The translations under genes were made by a program, and so were the position numbers. Positions 47,906-56,288 of a stretch of DNA of 64,000 nt are shown piece after piece. The notes beneath the pieces were generated by a model. It searched no databases. It worked only from the letters and a program-made list of their open reading frames with translations, and was not told the origin of the DNA. Each line of letters starts with the position of its first letter. The stretch's first letter is position 1. Source of the stretch: Flavobacteriales bacterium (GTDB lineage Bacteria; Bacteroidota; Bacteroidia; Flavobacteriales_F; PHOS-HE28); contig CP065018.1 in assembly GCA_016700415.1 (NCBI GenBank), positions 186,001-250,000 of the forward strand, in the 5' to 3' direction.

Positions 47906-48853
47906 TCAGCGTTTCTTCGGCATGCCGGAGCAGTGCTGCTTGATCAGGCCGTCCACCTCCGGTGCGCCGCCCATGGCCTTGGACAGGGTGAGGTCATCAC
48001 AGGCCTTGTCCTGATCGCCCTTTCGCAAATACAAAAGTGCACGGGTCCGGAGGGCATAGGGATTCGCAGCTTCCGCCTTCAAGCTGCGGTTCACGGCGGA
48101 TAAGGCCTCCGCGTCACGGTCCAATTTCAGCAGCGCGTGGGCCTTATTGCTCAGTACCACCGGTTCGTCCTTGTCGAAGTCCAAGGCCCTGTCCAGCACT
48201 TGCACGGCTTCTTCGTACCGTTCAAGTTTGCTGAGTTCGAAGCCCCGGTTGCTCCAATTACCGATATCCCCCGGCTCTGCCGCGCACAGCCTTTCCAGCA
48301 CGACCAAGCTCTTGGAGGGCTGGCCCGCGGCATCATAGAGCCGTGCCAAGGTCTTCATCGCGGGCAGGTCGTCCAAGCGTTCGTCCAGTCCCTCGGCGAG
48401 GTCGGTGATGGCCTGTGCGTTCATGCCCAGTGCGGCCTCGGCCTCACCCCGCAGGACCAAGGCCCGGCCCCAGAGTTCCCGGGTGCCTTTGGGCTGTACG
48501 CGTGAAGCGAACCCGATCGTTTCCGAGTTGTTGCCCGACCTGAATGCATAGAGCGCCCGTTGATAGTTGGCGTTGGCGTGCAGGCTGTCCAATTTCAATG
48601 CGCTCGCCACGTCCGTGATGAACTTGTCATACTTGCCCAAGTAGTACCAGCCACGTGCCCGGCCCGCATAGGTGTCCGCTGTGGGCGCAAGGGCAATGGC
48701 GGCGTCATACACTTCCATGGCCTTGGTGCCACGGTCGGCCTCCAACAGGCTGTCACCTTGGGCGATAAGCGCTGCGGCATCCTGGGCATGGGCGCCGGCC
48801 ATTGCCGCGAGGAACCATACAATAAACAGGGAAACGGCGCGGTGTTTTGCCAT
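47906..48853 (-). CDS. Tetratricopeptide repeat protein
   Basis: 315 residues from ATG 48853 (MAKHRAVSLF), which places a signal peptide (to about residue 24, GAHAQ) at the start; the longer ATG 48928 would precede it with 25 unlikely residues. Several TPR units are visible: AAALIAQGDSLLEADRGTKA, WSNRGFELSKLERYEEAVQV, VVLSNKAHALLKLDRDAEAL and LRTRALLYLRKGDQDKACDD. TPR proteins mediate protein-protein contacts; here the export signal places it in the periplasm. It lies 34 bases downstream of tsaD on the same strand and may be co-transcribed, without a known functional link. Confidence 0.82.
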   Translation of the reverse strand: MAKHRAVSLFIVWFLAAMAGAHAQDAAALIAQGDSLLEADRGTKAMEVYDAAIALAPTADTYAGRARGWYYLGKYDKFITDVASALKLDSLHANANYQRALYAFRSGNNSETIGFASRVQPKGTRELWGRALVLRGEAEAALGMNAQAITDLAEGLDERLDDLPAMKTLARLYDAAGQPSKSLVVLERLCAAEPGDIGNWSNRGFELSKLERYEEAVQVLDRALDFDKDEPVVLSNKAHALLKLDRDAEALSAVNRSLKAEAANPYALRTRALLYLRKGDQDKACDDLTLSKAMGGAPEVDGLIKQHCSGMPKKR

Positions 48854-48887
48854 GGCGGGCAAAGGTAGCCTTGTCGGCGTGGCTGTA

Positions 48888-49901
48888 TCAATGTGTGCGT
48901 GGCAGGGGCACCATGTCCAATGGGGCAAGGCGTCCAGCTTCGAGCAAATGCAGTCCGGCCATGGCGATCATGGCCGCGTTGTCCGTGCAGTAGGAGAAGG
49001 GCGGGATGAACACCTCCACATTCTCCTTCTCGCCGAGCTCTTTCAACCGGGCCCGCAGCCCGCTGTTGGCCGCCACTCCGCCAGCAATGCCTACGCGGTC
49101 CACCTCGTGCAGGCGGATGGCGCGGCGTGTCTTGGCCATGAGGTGGTCGATGATGGCGTTCTGCAAAGAGGCACAGAGATCGTCACGTTCGGCCTTCGCG
49201 AAGCCGGGTTGTTTTTGCTCCCCGCGCTGCACCATCGCAACAAAGGCGGTCTTGATCCCGCTGAAACTGAGGTCCAGCCCGGTGATCGCCGGCTTGGGCA
49301 GGGCAAAGCGGTGCGGATCACCGGTGCGGGCATGAAGGTCCACCAAGGGGCCGCCGGGATAGGGGAGGCCCAGCACCTTGGCGCCCTTGTCGAAAGCCTC
49401 GCCGGCCGCGTCGTCCAGCGTGGTGCCGATGATCTCCATGTCCAACGGGGAACGGACCAGCACCAATTGCGTGTGACCGCCGCTCACGGTGAGGTTCAGA
49501 AAGGGGAAGGCGGGCATGGGCCGGTCCTGGCCGTCCCGGATGAAATGTGCCATCACGTGGGCCTGTACATGGTTTACCGCCAACAAGGGGATGTTCAGCG
49601 CCTGCGCCAAGGACCGTGCGAAGCAGGAACCCACGAGCAAGGCGCCGATCAGGCCCGGTCCGTTGGTGAACGCCACGGCGGAAAGATCCTCCTTCGCGAT
49701 GCCTGCTGTGTCCAAGGCCTCGCGGACCACCGGTACGATGTGCTCCTGATGGGCCCGGCTGGCCAGCTCAGGCACCACGCCGCCCCACTTGGCATGAACC
49801 TCCTGGGAGGCCACCACGTTGGAGCGGAGCTCACCGTCCACCAATACGGCGGCCGCGGTCTCATCACACGAACTTTCGATGCCGAGAATGACCTGATGCA
49901 C
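48888..49901 (-). CDS. tsaD: tRNA N6-adenosine threonylcarbamoyltransferase
   Basis: 337 residues from GTG 49901, matching the usual 335-345; the frame is open upstream but those residues overlap the divergent tamB and lack conservation. Motifs: ILGIESSCDETAAAV at the start (phosphate-1 loop), NHVQAHVMAHF (iron-binding HxxxH), TVSGGHTQLVLV, DDAAGEAFDKGAK, SFSGIKTAF and AGGVAANSGLR. With TsaB, TsaC and TsaE it forms t6A37 in tRNAs that read ANN codons, an essential cytosolic step. The gene is divergent from tamB, about 90 bases between the starts. The GTG start is supported by spacing; no better start codon was found. Confidence 0.95.
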   Translation of the reverse strand: MHQVILGIESSCDETAAAVLVDGELRSNVVASQEVHAKWGGVVPELASRAHQEHIVPVVREALDTAGIAKEDLSAVAFTNGPGLIGALLVGSCFARSLAQALNIPLLAVNHVQAHVMAHFIRDGQDRPMPAFPFLNLTVSGGHTQLVLVRSPLDMEIIGTTLDDAAGEAFDKGAKVLGLPYPGGPLVDLHARTGDPHRFALPKPAITGLDLSFSGIKTAFVAMVQRGEQKQPGFAKAERDDLCASLQNAIIDHLMAKTRRAIRLHEVDRVGIAGGVAANSGLRARLKELGEKENVEVFIPPFSYCTDNAAMIAMAGLHLLEAGRLAPLDMVPLPRTH

Positions 49902-49991
49902 GGGCTGGGGCAAGAGCGGGGTTAATTTGGCCGATCGGGCCTGATGCTTGATAGTGTACAGCACACTACGAAGGTCCGAAGCTAAGCAGGG

Positions 49992-52900
49992 ATGGCACAA
50001 AGGAAAGTGAAGCGGGTACGGCCGTGGCGCACTGGGCGCAGGGTGTTCCGTGTGCTTGCGGTGCTGTTTATTCTGGTGGTCTCCGTGGTCGGGGCGTTGA
50101 TGACCCCGGCGGTGCAGACCTACCTGGCCCAGCAGCTCAGTACGACCCTCAGTGCGGAATTGGGTGCCGAGCTGCGCATCGGGCGCGTGGAGTTGCGGCT
50201 CTTCGGGGCGAACCGCTTGCACGGGGTCTTTATTGCGGACCTGAACGGCGACACCTTGGTGGCGGCGGATGAGATCTGGGTCCGCGGATTGAGGATCCAC
50301 CCGGATGCCCATGTGCTGGAGGCCAAGCGTGTGGAGCTGCACCGCTCGCGATTTGCCTTGGCCAGGGCGGCTGACGACCCGCACAGCAACCTGACCAACC
50401 TGTTGGAAAAGCTCTCCTCGCCCTCCGGAAGCGACACCACCACCTCTGCACCGTGGTCTGTCCGTGTCGCCCAAGTGGACATCCGAGACCTGCATTTCAG
50501 CCACCATGACGGCCATCACGCCCGGCTGCCCTTCGGGGTGGACGTGAGCCACGTGGACATCCCTGACGCCAACATCATCGGCCGGGATTTTCTGCTAGCG
50601 GGCGATTCGATCCTTTTCCGGTTCGACCAACTTGCACTGACGGAGCAGAGCGGCTTGGTGATCAAGCAGTTGGCCGGTTCGGCACGGGTGGCCCCGCGGG
50701 GGATCAAGGTGGACCGGTTGCACTTGATCACAGGTGGCCAACATCCGGGCAGCACGGGCAGCGACATCCGCGGGGATATCGACCTGCGCTCGAAGAGCCT
50801 TGCCGAATTCGAGTACTACAATACCAAAGTGTTCATGTCGGCGCGCTTGGACAGTTCCCGGTTGCAGTTCGCCGATGTGGCACTTTTCGCACCGGACCTT
50901 GAGGGCGTGGATTATCTGGTCGCCGTGAGCGGCAAGGTACAAGGGCGGGTGAACGAGCTGAAAGGGCGGGACATGGACCTGTACTTCGGGAAGCGTTCCA
51001 TATTCCGGGGAGACATCGAAATGACGGGCCTTCCCGATTTCCCGAACACCTTCATCGTGCTCGATGCGAGCAGTATCCGCACGGACCCCGGTGATCTCTC
51101 CTTGTTGCCCGTTCCTCCGTTCACGTCGAAGGCCACCTTGGTCCTCCCTCCTGAGGTGGAGCGGCTTGGGCGCTTGTCGTTCAGCGGGAACTTCACGGGC
51201 TTCATCAACTCCTTCACCACCTATGGAAGCGCGACCACCGAGGCGGGAACGTTGCGCAGTGACATCTCCTTCGAGCGGGATACGGTGACCAAATATTTCG
51301 AGCTGCGCGGAAAGTTGGCCACGGACGGCTTCGATCTCGGGAAGGTATTACAGAGCAAAGCGGTGGGCCGGATCGCCTTGGATACCAAGGTCGCAGCCCG
51401 GGGAAGGGACCTCAACACCATGGAGGCGGAGATCGAAGGGACTGTGCCCGAGCTGGGCTTGGCGCACTACACGATCGGCGGGATCACCCTGAACGGAAAG
51501 CTCGAAAAGAACCTCTTCAACGGCGAGCTGCACTGTCGCGACCCCAAGCTCAACTTGGATTTCAATGGCCTGGCGGACCTTCGCGGCAGGTGGCCGGACG
51601 TGGACTTCACAGCGGATGTTCGCCGGATGGACCTGCGTGCGCTGGGCCTCATCGGTGGGGACGGGTACAGCGACGTGGCCATGCAGATCAATGCCAAAGG
51701 CCAGCTCGCTCCGGACAGCCTGCAAGGGAAGATCAGGCTGCGGGAGGTGAGCTACTGTGAGGATTCCATCGATCTGCACCTCGGTGACATCGCACTGGAC
51801 GCATGGCGCGACAAGGGTGTGCCTATGGTGAAATTGGAAAGCACCGTGGCGGATGCGATGATCAGCGGCCCTTTCTATCCGACATTGCTGCCCGGGGCCT
51901 TCCAAAGCGTGATCTTCAGCATCTTCCCTTCGATGCAGGAGCAGGTGAAATACGACCAAGAGGACCAGAACTTCACCTTCGACGCCACCTTGAAGGAGGC
52001 GCGATCCCTGCTGGAGCTGGTAGTGCCGGGCCTGGACCTTGCGGCGGGCACCCACGCCACCGGCAGGTTCAACAGCCGGACCTTCGACCTGGGCCTGGAC
52101 GCGCACCTGCCGACCATCGGCTACATGGGCTACTCGGGTGATTCACTGGACATCACCTTGGGCAAGACCATGGACCTGGTCGCCTTCAGTATCAAGGGCA
52201 ATGGCAAGATACGGAAGGACAGCAGTGTCACCCTCAGTGACCTGTACATCACCGGGACGGCTTACCAGGATGAAATACGCTTACGCGCGGATTGGGCCGG
52301 CGAGGACAGCGTGGCGAGCGGCACGGTGAACCTGAACGCATTGGTCAAGGGACCCGCGTCCGTATTGATCGACATTGAACCGAGCAGCGTGGACCTGGGC
52401 CAGGGTATTTGGCACAATGAACGCACGGCGCACATCCAAGTGGACAGCAGCACGATCACGATCGACACCCTGCTGATGTTGAACCAAGTTCAGGCCGTTC
52501 GGCTCGGTGGCACCATTGGGCGCGATCCCGGCCAAGCGCTCTCGTTTGAACTTCAGGACGTGCGTTCCGAGAACCTGAAGCCCCTTTACGATGGCCCGGT
52601 GGTGCATGGGGCCATCAGCGGCGACGGGCGGATCTTCGACCTGTACGGGAAACCTTACCTGCTGAGCTACCTGTGCGTGGACAGTTTGGCCATAGCGGAC
52701 AAGCCCGTGGGCGATCTGCGTCTGGCCGCCACCTACAACGAGGGCGGGGATGCCATTGACGTAAATGGGTCATTGCAACGGGACACCTTGCGGGCCTTTG
52801 ATTTTTCGGGGAAGGTCAATCCCGGCAAGGACCAGGAACTCGACCTGAAATTGCGCATGGACCGGTTCGACCTGCGCTTCATCGATCCCTATCTGCCGGA

Positions 52901-54455
52901 GGCGATCAGTGAGATACAAGGAAAGGTCACCGGTGTGGTCGATATCACCGGAAAGCTCAATGACCCGCAGATCAATGGCTCGGCCACGCTGGAGAATGCC
53001 GGCCTCCGCGTCAACTACCTGAACACCTTCTACAGCTTCTCGCACAAGGTTGACATCAAGCCGGACATGTTCGCATTGGACCAAGTGCTGTTGCATGACG
53101 ATGAAGGCCACACGGCGACCGCCAACGGAACCATCATCCACCACGGGCTGAAGGACTGGAACTTCGACGTGAGCATGGACGTGGACAATATGAAAGTGCT
53201 GGACACCGATGCGCGCCGGAACGAGCTGTACTATGGGAAGGCCTATGCGATGGGGATCCTGGGCATCAGCGGTTATGCGGACAACCTGGAGATCAACGTG
53301 GACGCAGCCACAGGGCCGGGCACGGACATCCATTTCCCGTTGGGGGCCAGCCAGGAAGTGGGCGGCATCTCCTTCGTCCGCTTCACCGGCAATGGCATCT
53401 CAGCGGAACAGAGCGACCAGGCGGTGGACCTCAGCGGGATCCGGCTGGACATGAAAGTGGCGGTGACCCCGGATGCACGCTTCGAGCTGATCTTCGATCC
53501 CACGGTGGGGGATATCATGCGCGGGCGGGGCAACGGCAACATCGCCATGGCGGTGACCCCCTCGGGCGATTTCAGCATGAAGGGCGACGTGGAACTGGTG
53601 GACGGGGATTACCTCTTCACGTTGCGCAATCTGGTGAACAAGCGCTTCGGCGTGGAGCCCGGGGGGCACATCACTTGGTACGGCGACCCCTTCAACGCCA
53701 TTATCGATGTGGATGCGGTGTACCGGCTCCGTGCCAGCCTCTATGACGTGATCCCGCCGGCCCTTCGCACCGAGGCCTACAAGAAGCGCTTCCCCGTGGA
53801 AGTGCTCATGCACTTGTCACAGAACCTGATGAACCCGGAGATCGGATTCGATGTGAGGCTGCCTTCGGTGGACGAGGGCGTGCGCACCCAGGTGAACAGC
53901 GCCTTGGCCACACCGGACGACATGAACAAGCAGGTTTTCTCCTTGATCGTCCTGAACCGCTTCCTGCCCAGCGATGCCACGGGAGGGCCTTCGGACAACA
54001 GCGGACTGGGCGGTGCGACCGCGGCCACGGGCACCGAGCTCCTCAGCAACCAGTTGAGCAACTGGCTCAGCTCCTTCAGCAGCAACTTCGATCTGGGCGT
54101 GAACTGGCGTACGGGCGATGTGATCTCACAGGATGAGGTTGAACTGGCGGTCAGCACGGCCATCTTCAACGACCGGCTACAACTGAACACGAACGTGGGC
54201 GTGGCCTACGGTGCAGGAGGAACGCAACAGGGTTCCAACACCGTCATTGGCGATTTTTCCGCCGAGTACAGCCTTACCCAGGACGGTAAGTTGCGCTTCA
54301 AGGCGTTCAGCCAGAGCAACGACCGCAATTTGAACCAAGTGGACCAGGCGCAGACCACCCAGGGCGCGGGCCTGGCCTATCGCGAGGAGTTCGACACGTT
54401 GGGTGAATTCTTCCGCAAGGTGACGACGGTGTTCCGGAAGAAGGACAAGAAGTAG
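49992..54455 (+). CDS. tamB: Translocation and assembly module protein TamB
   Basis: 1487 residues. One N-terminal transmembrane helix (VFRVLAVLFILVVSVVGALM, about 19-38) anchors it in the inner membrane; the rest is a long beta-helical periplasmic rod of AsmA/TamB type, with recurring strand units such as GVFIADLNGDTLVAADEIWV, LHCRDPKLNLDFNGLADLRG and GKVTGVVDITGKLNDPQING. The C-terminal DUF490 part (RGRGNGNIAMAVTPSGDFSM, EPGGHITWYGDPFNAIIDVDA, then LNRFLP and LGVNWRTG) is characteristic. TamB proteins bridge the two membranes and are linked to outer-membrane protein assembly and phospholipid transport. The gene is divergent from tsaD and ends 234 bases before the convergent ribBA. Confidence 0.9.
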   Translation: MAQRKVKRVRPWRTGRRVFRVLAVLFILVVSVVGALMTPAVQTYLAQQLSTTLSAELGAELRIGRVELRLFGANRLHGVFIADLNGDTLVAADEIWVRGLRIHPDAHVLEAKRVELHRSRFALARAADDPHSNLTNLLEKLSSPSGSDTTTSAPWSVRVAQVDIRDLHFSHHDGHHARLPFGVDVSHVDIPDANIIGRDFLLAGDSILFRFDQLALTEQSGLVIKQLAGSARVAPRGIKVDRLHLITGGQHPGSTGSDIRGDIDLRSKSLAEFEYYNTKVFMSARLDSSRLQFADVALFAPDLEGVDYLVAVSGKVQGRVNELKGRDMDLYFGKRSIFRGDIEMTGLPDFPNTFIVLDASSIRTDPGDLSLLPVPPFTSKATLVLPPEVERLGRLSFSGNFTGFINSFTTYGSATTEAGTLRSDISFERDTVTKYFELRGKLATDGFDLGKVLQSKAVGRIALDTKVAARGRDLNTMEAEIEGTVPELGLAHYTIGGITLNGKLEKNLFNGELHCRDPKLNLDFNGLADLRGRWPDVDFTADVRRMDLRALGLIGGDGYSDVAMQINAKGQLAPDSLQGKIRLREVSYCEDSIDLHLGDIALDAWRDKGVPMVKLESTVADAMISGPFYPTLLPGAFQSVIFSIFPSMQEQVKYDQEDQNFTFDATLKEARSLLELVVPGLDLAAGTHATGRFNSRTFDLGLDAHLPTIGYMGYSGDSLDITLGKTMDLVAFSIKGNGKIRKDSSVTLSDLYITGTAYQDEIRLRADWAGEDSVASGTVNLNALVKGPASVLIDIEPSSVDLGQGIWHNERTAHIQVDSSTITIDTLLMLNQVQAVRLGGTIGRDPGQALSFELQDVRSENLKPLYDGPVVHGAISGDGRIFDLYGKPYLLSYLCVDSLAIADKPVGDLRLAATYNEGGDAIDVNGSLQRDTLRAFDFSGKVNPGKDQELDLKLRMDRFDLRFIDPYLPEAISEIQGKVTGVVDITGKLNDPQINGSATLENAGLRVNYLNTFYSFSHKVDIKPDMFALDQVLLHDDEGHTATANGTIIHHGLKDWNFDVSMDVDNMKVLDTDARRNELYYGKAYAMGILGISGYADNLEINVDAATGPGTDIHFPLGASQEVGGISFVRFTGNGISAEQSDQAVDLSGIRLDMKVAVTPDARFELIFDPTVGDIMRGRGNGNIAMAVTPSGDFSMKGDVELVDGDYLFTLRNLVNKRFGVEPGGHITWYGDPFNAIIDVDAVYRLRASLYDVIPPALRTEAYKKRFPVEVLMHLSQNLMNPEIGFDVRLPSVDEGVRTQVNSALATPDDMNKQVFSLIVLNRFLPSDATGGPSDNSGLGGATAATGTELLSNQLSNWLSSFSSNFDLGVNWRTGDVISQDEVELAVSTAIFNDRLQLNTNVGVAYGAGGTQQGSNTVIGDFSAEYSLTQDGKLRFKAFSQSNDRNLNQVDQAQTTQGAGLAYREEFDTLGEFFRKVTTVFRKKDKK

Positions 54456-54473
54456 TTCCTCACAAAGGTTTAT

Positions 54474-54683
54474 CCGCAGATGTCGCAGATGCCACGGATA
54501 ATGCTGTCCGATACCGATCGGACCTCCGACTTCTGAGGACGATACTTGGCTTCTTCCGCGCAGCCGAACTTCTGCGTGATCTGTGACATCCGCGGTTCTC
54601 TTCCTCGGCAGCCGCATGCTCTCCATCCAGAAGACACATCTGCGTCCATCTGCGACATCTGCGGTTCTCTTCCTCGGCGGTCC
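54474..54683. repeat. Imperfect direct and inverted repeats after tamB
   Basis: In the convergent gap between tamB and ribBA, a unit of about 43-45 bp beginning tctgcgt and ending ggttctcttcctcggc occurs at 54571-54613 and 54639-54683. Its core atctgcgacatctgcgg is found inverted at 54474-54490. A separate stem-loop gtccgat-accg-atcggac lies at 54506-54523. The latter could terminate tamB, although no T run follows. The repeats look like members of a dispersed family, but only these copies are seen here. Confidence 0.5.
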
Positions 54684-54688
54684 GACGA

Positions 54689-55906
54689 TCAACCTTCCAG
54701 GTCCAGGTGGTGGCCCATCTTCAGCTTCTTGGTGAGCAGGTACTTGTGGTTGTGCTCGTTGGGCACGATCTGGATGGGGATGTTCTCGGTGATCTCCAAG
54801 CCGTAGCCCACCAGACCGGTGCGCTTCTTCGGGTTGTTGGTGAGCAGACGCATCCGCCGTACACCGAGGTCATGCAGGATCTGCGCGCCCACACCGTAGT
54901 CGCGGGCGTCCATGTCGAAGCCGAGCATGAGGTTCGCCTCCACGGTGTCGGCGCCTTCTTCCTGTAGCTTGTAGGCTTTCAACTTGTTGAGCAGCCCGAT
55001 GCCGCGACCTTCCTGCTGCATGTACACCACCACGCCCTTGCCGTCGCGCTGCACCATCTCCATGGCCGCGTGGAGCTGGGGGCCGCAATCACAGCGGCGG
55101 CTCCCGAAGATGTCGCCGGTGAGGCAACTGCTGTGCATACGGACCAGCACCGGTTCGTCCTTTTCCCAAGTCCCTTTTACCAAGGCGAGATGTTCCTCCC
55201 CGGTGTCCTTCCCCCTGTACGCGATCAGGTGGAAATCCCCGAAGTCCGTGGGCATGTTCACCTCCACGACACGTTCCACCGAACGCTCCGTGCGCATGCG
55301 GTACGCCACCAGGTCCTCGATGCTGATCAACTTCAGGTCGAACCGCTTCGCCACCTCGCGCAATTGCGGAAGACGGGCCATGGTACCGTCGGCGTTCATG
55401 ATCTCCACCAGCACCCCGGCGGGCTCCATGCCGGCGAGCCGGGCGAGGTCCACCGTGGCCTCGGTATGCCCCGTGCGCCGGAGCACGCCTCCGTTGCGGG
55501 CCTTGAGCGGGAAGATGTGGCCCGGCCTGCCGAGGTCGGAAGGCTTGGTGACCGGGTCGATCAGGGAAAGAATGGTCTTGCTGCGGTCGCTGGCGCTGAT
55601 GCCGGTGGTGGTGCCATGGCCGCGCAGGTCGATGCTCACGGTGAAGGGGGTCTCGTGCAAAGCTGTGTTGTCCTGCACCATCAGGTCCAGTCCCAGTTCA
55701 TCACAGCGCTCTTCAGTGAGCGGTGTGCAAATAAGACCGCGTCCATGGGTGGCCATGAAGTTCACCACTTCCGGTGTGGCGTTCCGCGCGGCGGTGATAA
55801 AGTCGCCTTCGTTCTCGCGGTCCTCGTCGTCCACCACGATCACGAGCTTGCCCGCGCGGATGTCGGCAATGGCACTTTCAATGCTGTCGAATGGGGAGGT
55901 GTTCAT
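54689..55906 (-). CDS. ribBA: Bifunctional 3,4-dihydroxy-2-butanone 4-phosphate synthase / GTP cyclohydrolase II
   Basis: 405 residues, the normal fused length. The N-half (RibB) shows VDDEDRENEGDFI with its acidic metal ligands, MATHGRGLICTPL and GHTEATVDLARLAG; it converts ribulose 5-phosphate to the four-carbon precursor. The C-half (RibA) has HSSCLTGDIFGSRRCDCG with the three zinc cysteines, YMQQEGRGIGL and TNNPKKR; it opens GTP. Both feed the riboflavin pathway in the cytosol. All key residues are present, so both activities are expected. No FMN riboswitch could be recognised in the about 130 bases upstream. The gene is convergent with tamB and stands alone. Confidence 0.95.
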   Translation of the reverse strand: MNTSPFDSIESAIADIRAGKLVIVVDDEDRENEGDFITAARNATPEVVNFMATHGRGLICTPLTEERCDELGLDLMVQDNTALHETPFTVSIDLRGHGTTTGISASDRSKTILSLIDPVTKPSDLGRPGHIFPLKARNGGVLRRTGHTEATVDLARLAGMEPAGVLVEIMNADGTMARLPQLREVAKRFDLKLISIEDLVAYRMRTERSVERVVEVNMPTDFGDFHLIAYRGKDTGEEHLALVKGTWEKDEPVLVRMHSSCLTGDIFGSRRCDCGPQLHAAMEMVQRDGKGVVVYMQQEGRGIGLLNKLKAYKLQEEGADTVEANLMLGFDMDARDYGVGAQILHDLGVRRMRLLTNNPKKRTGLVGYGLEITENIPIQIVPNEHNHKYLLTKKLKMGHHLDLEG

Positions 55907-56126
55907 AGTGGATAGCGCGCTGACATAAGTCCATACTTGTAGCGCGGGTGCAAATTTACGATACGGCGGGCCGGCGTGCTTGTGGGTGAATGCGAATGAA
56001 CCACCCCGGCTTTCGCCGGGGCAGGCTGCTGGGCACGGATACGCATGGATAAGATCAAGACTGCTCTTTTACTGGTGCGAGCATCCGCGCTCGTGCCTCT
56101 TCTGAAAGTTGGACCGGGTGCTCAAG

Positions 56127-56150
56127 CGCACGAGCGTGGACGCTCGTGCG
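56127..56150. repeat. REP-like palindrome (cgcacgagcgt-gg-acgctcgtgcg)
   Basis: A perfect 11-bp palindrome with a 2-base centre. A related imperfect unit (gtgcgagcatccgcgctcgtgc) lies at 56075-56096, and another at about 2936-2962, showing a dispersed family. Confidence 0.5.
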
Positions 56151-56238
56151 AAAACTATGATAGAGCGGTATCTGCCGCGCGGAGCGCGGTCCTGAAAACC
56201 TATATGCCAGCGCCGCAGGCTGAGTTGGCCGGTTGGCC

Positions 56239-56270
56239 CCCCAAGATCAGGCGGAAGCCTGATCTTGGGG
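56239..56270. other. Perfect 14-bp stem-loop next to the CRISPR array
   Basis: ccccaagatcaggc / gcctgatcttgggg with loop ggaa. No T run follows on either strand, so it is not an obvious terminator. Its place just outside the first repeat makes a leader element or boundary hairpin possible. Confidence 0.6.
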
Positions 56271-56288
56271 TCCGAGTGGCCAGCTCAT

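Larger units (their letters stand above)
55907..56288. other. Hairpin-rich intergenic region flanking the cas-distal end of the CRISPR array
   Basis: About 380 bases without a convincing gene. It contains two REP-like palindromes (56075-56096; 56127-56150), a small stem ccgcgc-gga-gcgcgg (56175-56189), and a perfect 14-bp stem with a 4-base loop at 56239-56270, only 18 bases before the first repeat. If the array is transcribed on the plus strand this region is the leader. The apparent 91-codon frame 56045-56320 runs into the first repeat and has no protein character. Confidence 0.5.

Noticed and set aside
54571..54613. Possible anti-repeat of a tracrRNA (gtgatctg and ccgc shared with the CRISPR repeat)
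   Set aside because: The match is only 8 bases plus a short second block with a changed spacing, and the same sequence is part of a local direct repeat; too weak to call.
56166..56189. gcggtatc, complementary to part of the repeat, followed by small stems: a tracrRNA candidate
   Set aside because: Only 8 consecutive pairs can form, and the flanking bases do not extend the pairing; likely chance in a GC-rich palindromic region.
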